Source of the DNA: Streptosporangium amethystogenes
Lineage (GTDB): Bacteria > Actinomycetota > Actinomycetes > Streptosporangiales > Streptosporangiaceae
Length of the DNA stretch: 64,000 nucleotides
NCBI RefSeq assembly: GCF_000721075.1
Contig: NZ_JOEQ01000005.1
Location: forward strand, 1 to 64,000
Reading direction: 5' to 3'
Shown here: piece after piece, positions 59,012 through 64,000 of the stretch
Position numbering within the stretch: the stretch's first letter is position 1
Layout: every line of letters starts with the position of its first letter
Notes under the pieces: generated by a model
Seen by the model: the letters and a program-made list of their open reading frames with translations, nothing else
The model's database searches: none
What the model was told of the DNA's origin: nothing
Translations under genes and position numbers: made by a program

Positions 59012-60303
59012 TGGGATCGCGCGGGTCCTTACGCCCGATGGCCGGCCTGCTCGCGGCCATGACGGTGTCGCTGACCGGGACGAGGGTGTCGGCCATCGCG
59101 CTGCCCTGGTTCGTACTGACGACGACCGGGAGCCCGGCGCAGACGGGGTTGGTGGCGTTTGCGGAGATGGCCCCGTATGTGCTGGTCAAGGCGCTGACCG
59201 GGCCGATGGTCGATCGGGTCGGGCCGCGCCGGATCTCGTGGAGCGGCGACGTGGTGAGCGCCGCGGCGGCCGGGGCAGTGGTTCTTCTGCACGCGATGGA
59301 CCTGTTGCCGCTGGGCGCGCTGATCGCGCTGGTCGCGGTGGTCGGCGCGGCCCGCGGGCCAGGTGACCTGGCCAAGGAGATCATGGTTCCCGAGGCGGCC
59401 GCGCGCGGGCGGGTGCCGCTGGAGCGCGCCACCGGGCTGATGGGCGTGACCGAGCGGCTGGCCCAGACGGTGGGGCCCGCGGCGGGGGGCGCGGTGGTAG
59501 CGCTACTCGGGCCGCTGGCCAGCCTGGGCATCAGCGTCACCTGCTTCGCGCTCGGATCCGTGATCGTGGGATGGGCATTGCCCCGCGGCATGGGGCACCG
59601 CGCGTCGGCGCAGGAGGTGAAAGAGGGGTACTGGCGGCGGTTCGGCCAGGGCTTCGCGTTCCTGCGTAGCGAATCGCTGCTGCTTTCCGTGGTCGTCATG
59701 GTCGGCGTCACGAACTTGCTCGACGCGGCCTTCAGCCAGGTGCTTGCGCCTATGTGGGCCAAGGAGTCCGGCTACGGCCCCGCCATGATCGGTCTGAACA
59801 GCAGCGTGATGGGGTTGACGGCCGTCGTCGGCAGCCTGGTCGCGGCCGCCGTGGCGCATCGGATGCGGCGCAGGCCGGTGTTCTTCGTGGCCTTCCTGCT
59901 CGCCGGTCCGTCGCGGTTCCTCATCCTGGCGGTGGACGCGCCGGTATGGGCCATGGTGGCGGTGTTCGCGGTGGGCGGGTTCGCCGGCGGGTTCCTGAAC
60001 CCGATCCTTGGGGCGATCTCGTACGAGCGGGTGCCGCGGCGCCTGCTGGGCCGGGTCAACGCGCTGACGGACTCCCTCTCCTGGGCCGGGATACCTCTCG
60101 GAGGGCTGGTGGGCGGGGCGGCGGTGGCGGCCACAGGGCTGGCGCCGGTGCTGCTCGCAGGCGGGGCGGCCTACGCGCTCACCACGAGCCTGACGGGGCT
60201 GCGGCCCGAATGGCGGGAGATGGACCGGCTGCGCGGTCAGGGCCCACCCGCCGTACCAGCGCCAGGGGAAAGTACTGACACGATGGGACGTAGGCAACGC
60301 TGA
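59011..60303 (+). CDS. MFS efflux transporter
   Basis: 430 aa with about 12 hydrophobic segments in two halves. PMAGLLAAMTVSLTGTRVSA starts TM1; the loop LTGPMVDRVGPRRISW holds the MFS motif A-like D-R-x-G-x-R-R. The second half includes IGLNSSVMGLTAVVGSLVAA and VFAVGGFAGGFLNPILGAIS. It belongs to the MFS_3/enterobactin-exporter-like group often tied to drug or siderophore efflux. Translationally coupled to the ArsR regulator. Confidence 0.85.
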   Translation: MGSRGSLRPMAGLLAAMTVSLTGTRVSAIALPWFVLTTTGSPAQTGLVAFAEMAPYVLVKALTGPMVDRVGPRRISWSGDVVSAAAAGAVVLLHAMDLLPLGALIALVAVVGAARGPGDLAKEIMVPEAAARGRVPLERATGLMGVTERLAQTVGPAAGGAVVALLGPLASLGISVTCFALGSVIVGWALPRGMGHRASAQEVKEGYWRRFGQGFAFLRSESLLLSVVVMVGVTNLLDAAFSQVLAPMWAKESGYGPAMIGLNSSVMGLTAVVGSLVAAAVAHRMRRRPVFFVAFLLAGPSRFLILAVDAPVWAMVAVFAVGGFAGGFLNPILGAISYERVPRRLLGRVNALTDSLSWAGIPLGGLVGGAAVAATGLAPVLLAGGAAYALTTSLTGLRPEWREMDRLRGQGPPAVPAPGESTDTMGRRQR

Positions 60304-60369
60304 TCACCGGTCACCCTGATCAGGCGTAGCGCGTTCGCGTGTACCTAATGACAGCAGTCTTACCCGACT

Positions 60370-60672
60370 ATGTGTACCCTCGCCGGGGTCGGCGACGACC
60401 TGGACATCCAGTACGGTGACGGCGTGATCCTGGCCGGGCGGGCCGGTGCGTGGACCCTGATCCTCCAGGTGGCGGGTTTGGCCGTCGTGCTCGAAGAGAA
60501 CCTCATGCGACTCTCCGAGGACGGCCGCCGGGTTCTGAGCGTGAGCTGGGACATCGGCGGCAATCATGAGATCGGCTACGCGGTGAACGGCGCGATGAAG
60601 GTGAGACTCACCTTCACCTTCCCCGGACTCCGCGCCGGGACGGACATCACCGCGTTGGATCCCTTCATGAGT
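60370..60672 (+). pseudogene. DUF6461-like fragment (copy 2)
   Basis: GVGDDLDIQYGDGVILAGRA, GLAVVLEENLMRLSEDGRRV, SVSWDIGGNHEIGYAVNGAM and ITALDPFMSG match copy 1 almost base for base (about 95 percent by eye). At 60665-60672 the match stops and the frame runs antisense into a GNAT fragment, so its C-terminal third is missing. ATG at 60370 has no ribosome site. Confidence 0.55.
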
Positions 60673-60798
60673 GGGGACGGTGTACATCTTCTTGATCTCG
60701 ATGGTGTGGCTGTGTTCGTCGAAGAGTGCGCGGACCAGGCGGGTGGCGTCCGGGTGGTCGTAGGGGCGGGGTCGGATGAGGAAGTGGGTGGCGATCAT
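60670..60798 (-). pseudogene. GNAT acetyltransferase N-terminal fragment
   Basis: ATG at 60798 overlaps the stop of the preceding remnant (ATGA) and reads MIATHFLIRPRPYDHPDATR then LVRALFDEHS, the opening of GNAT enzymes (H-L-x-I-R-P...D-A-x-x-L). It is cut off where the DUF6461-like copy begins. Confidence 0.55.
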
Positions 60799-61109
60799 GT
60801 CTGGGCCAGGGCGGTGTCGAGGTGGGGGAGGAAGGCCGCGACCGCCGGGGAGCGGCTGCGGCGGGCGAAGGCGGGGCGCAGGCGGCGTAGGTAGGTGAGG
60901 GCGCGGATCGACTGGACCTCGTCCAGGCGGGTGAGTGCGGCCCGGCCCGTGTCGACCGCCGCTTCGGTGTCGCCGCGGAGCAGGTGGGCGTGGGTGAGGA
61001 AGGTGGCGTGCAGCAGGGCGGAGCGTGGGGAGTCGGGGCGGGCGCCGACCGTGGAGATCGGGGCGAGCAGGCCGACGGCCTCGCCGACTCCCCACGCAAC
61101 CGTGGGCAT
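60795..61109 (-). pseudogene. TPR end of an XRE-type regulator
   Basis: RSALLHATFLTHAHLLRGDT, EAAVDTGRAALTRLDEVQSI, RALTYLRRLRPAFARRSRSP is the terminal TPR-like array of XRE regulators that end in tetratricopeptide repeats. The helix-turn-helix half is gone; an ATG at 61109 has no ribosome site. Coupled to the GNAT start by ATGA, so both were once an operon. Confidence 0.5.
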
Positions 61110-61171
61110 CGGCCTTCCTCGACCACTGCCCGCCTTCCTGACCTCGGGGCCGGTGGCGGTGACCAGGGGCT

Positions 61172-63166
61172 TCACGTATGGAGCTCCAGGCCGGTGTGGG
61201 CCGCGAGGAAGGTGAGCAGGTCGGCGGCCAGGGCGATCGCGCGGCCGGTCGCGCGGGAGCCGTGGCCGACGCCCTCCTCGTGGCGGAGCAGGATCGGCCG
61301 TGAGCCCGAGGTCGCCCACTGCAGTGCCGCGCACATCTTGCGCGCGTGCAGGGGATCGACCCGGGAGTCGCCGCCGAAGGTGGTCAGCAGCATCGCCGGG
61401 TAGTCGACGCCCTCGGCGACGCGGTGGTAGGGGGAGTAGGACAGCAGCCAGGCCAGTTGCTCGGGGTCGTCGGCCGAGCCGTACTCCGAACGCCAGGCCG
61501 GGCCGAGCCCCGAGCACTCGTAGCGGACCATGTCGAGCAGCGGCGCCGAGCAGACCGCGGCGGCGAACAGCTCGGGGCGCTGGGTCAGCGCGGCGCCGAC
61601 CAGTAGCCCGCCGTTGGACTCGCCGCAGGCGCCCAGTTGCGCGGGAGTGGTCCAGCCGCCGGAGACGAGCGCCTCGGCCGCCGCCGCGAAGTCGTCGAAG
61701 ACGTTCTGCTTGCGCTCCAGCATGCCGTCGCGGTGCCAGGCGGCGCCCTCCTCGCCGCCGCCGCGCAGCTGGGCGAGGGCGAACACCCCGCCGGCCTCGA
61801 CCCAGGGCAGGACGTAGCTGGAGTACGAGGGGGTGAGCGAGAGCCCGAAGCCGCCGTAGCCGTACAGGATCGTGGGCCGGGGGCCCGAGCCGGGCCGCGC
61901 CAGCACGACCATCCGCACCGGGGTGCCGTCCGCCGAGGCGAAGACCACCTGCCGGGCCTCCAGCTCCGGCACCCGCACCGTGCCGGGCGCGGCACTGCAC
62001 AGCGAGGTCCGCCCGGTACGGGTGTCGTAGCGGTGCACGCCCGGCGGGGTGACGCTGTCGGTGTAGGTGAACCAGACCTCGTGGCCGCCCTCGGGACGGG
62101 TGGTCATCGCGCCGGCCGAGCCGAGCCCCGGCAGCGGCACCAGGCCACGCCGCTTCCCGGTCGCCAGGTCGTGGACGCTGATCTCGCCGACCGCGTGCCG
62201 GGTCCAGCCGACGAGCAGCGTCTGTCCGGCGATCGCGAACTCGCCGATCACCGCCTCCGGGTCCTCGCCGACCAGCTCGATCCAGTGCTCGGCGCCGGGG
62301 CGCGCCGGGTCGGCCACGCAGAGCCGTCCCCGTGGCGCGTCCAGGGTGGTGAGCAGGTACAGGCGCCCGTCGCGGCCGACCGCGGGCACCGTCACCGCCC
62401 CCGCCGCCCGCTGGACGACCCGCAGGTCGGGGCGCTCGGGGGAGGAGGTGGACAGGTCGGCCAGCCAGAGGTCGTTGCCGTCGTCCGCCGCCGCCGAGAC
62501 GGTCAGCCAGCGCCCGTTGTAGCTGATCCCCAGCCCGTAGGAGCGGTCCTCGCCCATGATCACAGCGTCGTCCTCGGCCGGGGTGCCGAGCCGGTGCAGG
62601 CGGATCTGGCGGGCGCGGACGTAGAAGAACGCCTTGCCGTCGGGCAGCCACGCCACCGGGGAGTACCGGCAGCGGTCGATCGGGCCGTCGACCACCCGCC
62701 GGGTGGCGACGTCCATCACCCGCAGCTCCGAGCGCTCGTCGCCGTGTGTGGAGAGCTGGTAGGCCACCAGCCGGCCGTCCGCGTCGGGCTGCCAGTGGTC
62801 GAGGGTGGTTAGCCCGCTCGGGTCCAGCCCCATCGGGTCGATCAGCACCTCCTCGGCCCCGCCGGGGCCGGTGCGATAGAGGACCGCGTGTTCCTGGGAG
62901 GCCGTACGACGCAGGAAGAACCGGCTCCCGCCGCGCCACATCGGCACGCCGGCCATCCCGGCGCCGGTCAGCGCGGCCACCCGCGCGTGCCACCGGTCGT
63001 GTCCGGGCAGCGCGGCGGCGTGGCCGCGCCACAGCTCCTCCTGGGCGGACAACCAGCCCCGCGTCTCGGGGCTGGCTGAGTCTTCCAGCCAGCGGTACGG
63101 GTCGGGCACCGGGTGGCCGTGCAGGTGGTCGACGACCGGTTGCCGCTCGGCGGGAGGATAGATCAT
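61172..63166 (-). CDS. Prolyl oligopeptidase (S9A)
   Basis: 664 aa. The N-terminal seven-bladed propeller segment includes HPVPDPYRWLEDSASPETRG (DPYRWLE hallmark). The C-terminal hydrolase has ILYGYGGFGLSLTPSYSSYV, FALAQLRGGGEEGAAWHRDG, nucleophile LGACGESNGGLLVGAALTQR (Ser about 517), Asp in FGGDSRVDPLHARKM (about 603) and His in HEEGVGHGSRA (about 637). No signal peptide. It cleaves peptides after Pro inside the cell. It is encoded 49 nt after an ABC transporter gene; such peptidases trim leader peptides in some class III lanthipeptide pathways, a possibility for whatever lies beyond the window edge. Confidence 0.88.
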   Translation of the reverse strand: MIYPPAERQPVVDHLHGHPVPDPYRWLEDSASPETRGWLSAQEELWRGHAAALPGHDRWHARVAALTGAGMAGVPMWRGGSRFFLRRTASQEHAVLYRTGPGGAEEVLIDPMGLDPSGLTTLDHWQPDADGRLVAYQLSTHGDERSELRVMDVATRRVVDGPIDRCRYSPVAWLPDGKAFFYVRARQIRLHRLGTPAEDDAVIMGEDRSYGLGISYNGRWLTVSAAADDGNDLWLADLSTSSPERPDLRVVQRAAGAVTVPAVGRDGRLYLLTTLDAPRGRLCVADPARPGAEHWIELVGEDPEAVIGEFAIAGQTLLVGWTRHAVGEISVHDLATGKRRGLVPLPGLGSAGAMTTRPEGGHEVWFTYTDSVTPPGVHRYDTRTGRTSLCSAAPGTVRVPELEARQVVFASADGTPVRMVVLARPGSGPRPTILYGYGGFGLSLTPSYSSYVLPWVEAGGVFALAQLRGGGEEGAAWHRDGMLERKQNVFDDFAAAAEALVSGGWTTPAQLGACGESNGGLLVGAALTQRPELFAAAVCSAPLLDMVRYECSGLGPAWRSEYGSADDPEQLAWLLSYSPYHRVAEGVDYPAMLLTTFGGDSRVDPLHARKMCAALQWATSGSRPILLRHEEGVGHGSRATGRAIALAADLLTFLAAHTGLELHT

Positions 63167-63215
63167 CGAATCTCCTTCGGCGTGGATACCTCGGGCTTCG
63201 GCTCAGGGAAGAGGA

Positions 63216-64000
63216 TCAAGGCACCAGCTCCTGTCTGCTCGACGGATTCCACCGTCCGGCCAGGTCGGCGTAGAGCGGAGAGGCGGCGAGCATCTCCTCG
63301 TGCGTGCCCAGCCGGACGCTGGTGCCGTCCATCACGAGGATCCGCCGGGCCCGCAGGGCGGAGGTCAGCCGGTGGGCGATGACCAGGAGCGTGCCGCCCC
63401 GGCGGGCGAACGCCTCCTCCGCGCGGGCCTCGGCCGCCGGATCCAGATGGCAGGTCGCCTCGTCGAGGATCACCAGCCGGGCCGGGGCCAGGTAGGCGCG
63501 GGCCAGGGCGACCAACTGCTGCTCGGCGGGTGAGAGCAGGCCGGAGTCGACCTCGGCGGAGTAGCCGTCCAGCCGCGCCACCAGGTTCGTCAGGCCGACC
63601 GCGGCCACGGCCTCGTCCACCGCCTCCTTCGGGGCGTCGGACAGGTAGGTCAGGTTCTCCAGCAGGGAGCCGCGGAAGACGTACGCCTGCTGGGGGATGA
63701 GCACCCGGTCGGCGGGGTCGAGGCGGTCGGCGGCCACGCCGCCCACCATGACCTGGCCGGAGCCCGGCAGCAGCACGCCGGTCAGCAGCGCGGCGAGGGT
63801 GGACTTGCCGATGCCGCTCGGCCCGACCACGGCGATGTGGTCCCCCTCGGGGACCGACAGGTCGAGGCGGTCGATCACCGGTTCGGCGTGCGGGCCGTAG
63901 GCGAACGTCACGCCGCGCAGCTCGGCACCGCCGCTCTCGGCCGCGAGCCGCCCGCGCGCCGGTACGGGCGGCTCACCGTCGCGCAGCAGCCGGTCGAGTG
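63216..64000 (-). CDS. ABC transporter ATP-binding protein (partial, runs off edge)
   Basis: The C-terminal 260 or so residues. Nucleotide-binding domain: Walker A VVGPSGIGKSTLAALLTGVL, Q-loop VLIPQQAYVFRGSLLENLTY, signature region SGLLSPAEQQLVALARAYLA (LSPAEQQ in place of LSGGQ), Walker B RLVILDEATCHLDP, H-loop LLVIAHRLTSALRA. The frame remains open to the right edge (RLLRDGEPPVPARGRLAAES and on), so an ABC-exporter membrane domain probably precedes it. The signature departs from consensus at the second and third Gly, which is unusual. Upstream partner of the prolyl oligopeptidase. Confidence 0.82.
   Translation of the reverse strand, partial: LDRLLRDGEPPVPARGRLAAESGGAELRGVTFAYGPHAEPVIDRLDLSVPEGDHIAVVGPSGIGKSTLAALLTGVLLPGSGQVMVGGVAADRLDPADRVLIPQQAYVFRGSLLENLTYLSDAPKEAVDEAVAAVGLTNLVARLDGYSAEVDSGLLSPAEQQLVALARAYLAPARLVILDEATCHLDPAAEARAEEAFARRGGTLLVIAHRLTSALRARRILVMDGTSVRLGTHEEMLAASPLYADLAGRWNPSSRQELVP

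Noticed and set aside
1..64000. CRISPR array, tRNA, rRNA or phage attachment site
   Set aside because: No regularly spaced repeats with unique spacers, no tRNA-like cloverleaf, no rRNA sequence and no integrase gene were recognised on reading through.

Overview
This is high-GC DNA with GC-rich third codon positions, many GTG starts and 4-nt start/stop overlaps. It also carries actinomycete-specific families: Scr1/DUF5753 XRE regulators paired with DUF397, EACC1 conflict proteins, HelR with a rifamycin-associated element, and actinobacterial WD40 and HelD proteins. It fits a Streptomyces- or Streptosporangium-like filamentous actinomycete chromosome, probably an accessory, arm-like region. Secreted CAZymes, antibiotic resistance genes, a small polyketide locus, transposase scraps and many gene fragments are mixed together. 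The genus is not determined.

Layout. 0-3.5 kb: WD40 scrap, the RNA polymerase protector helR (-), and upstream of it the wreck of a rifamycin-type glycosyltransferase behind a perfect 19-bp rifamycin-associated element. 3.5-6.5 kb: lipoprotein, DUF3050 protein, AlaX-like tRNA editing protein. 6.5-12.6 kb: three overlapping minus-strand genes for an SMC/MukBEF-like ATPase complex. 12.7-15 kb: XRE regulator with 10-bp-phased repeats, a hypothetical gene, and a collapsed EACC1/WD40 conflict locus. 15-21 kb: response regulator, membrane protein, MerR, HxlR/VOC pair, macrolide-type glycosyltransferase. 21-25.3 kb: debris (DUF6194/HigA chimera, frameshifted anti-sigma-like ATPase, AAA and EcsC fragments) around an intact XRE/DUF397 pair. 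25.5-30.8 kb: thiol-hydrolase-like protein, HEAT-like protein, GmrSD restriction enzyme, DUF1998 remnant. 30.8-35.4 kb: SDR, epoxide hydrolase, small secreted protein, secreted CBM2 esterase.

35.8-42.0 kb is a compact plus-strand polyketide operon: KAS III-like acyltransferase, discrete ACP, second KAS III-like acyltransferase, and an iterative type I PKS (KS-AT-DH-ACP, no KR). This is the gene set used in chlorothricin-type pathways to build an orsellinate-like aryl acid and hand it, through a discrete ACP, to an acceptor. No acceptor or sugar genes lie beside it. 42.4-45.1 kb: a second HelD-family protein whose 3' end meets an IS200/IS605 remnant. 45.1-49.8 kb: resistance island (TetR, Vat-type streptogramin acetyltransferase, erythromycin esterase family protein, FAD monooxygenase).

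50-64 kb: GH18 chitinase, VOC protein, a MarR/carboxylesterase/aldo-keto reductase group, an ArsR/MFS pair, scraps of Tn3, IS5, HelD, methyltransferase, GNAT and XRE genes, and two near-identical copies of a DUF6461-like fragment 6.8 kb apart. The window ends in a prolyl oligopeptidase and an ABC transporter running off the right edge.

Common threads are repeated small regulator/effector pairs with strong dyads over the start codon or divergent promoter, and heavy gene decay by deletion and frameshift. Antibiotic defence is also layered: HelR, a second HelD, Vat, Ere, a monooxygenase and an MFS pump.
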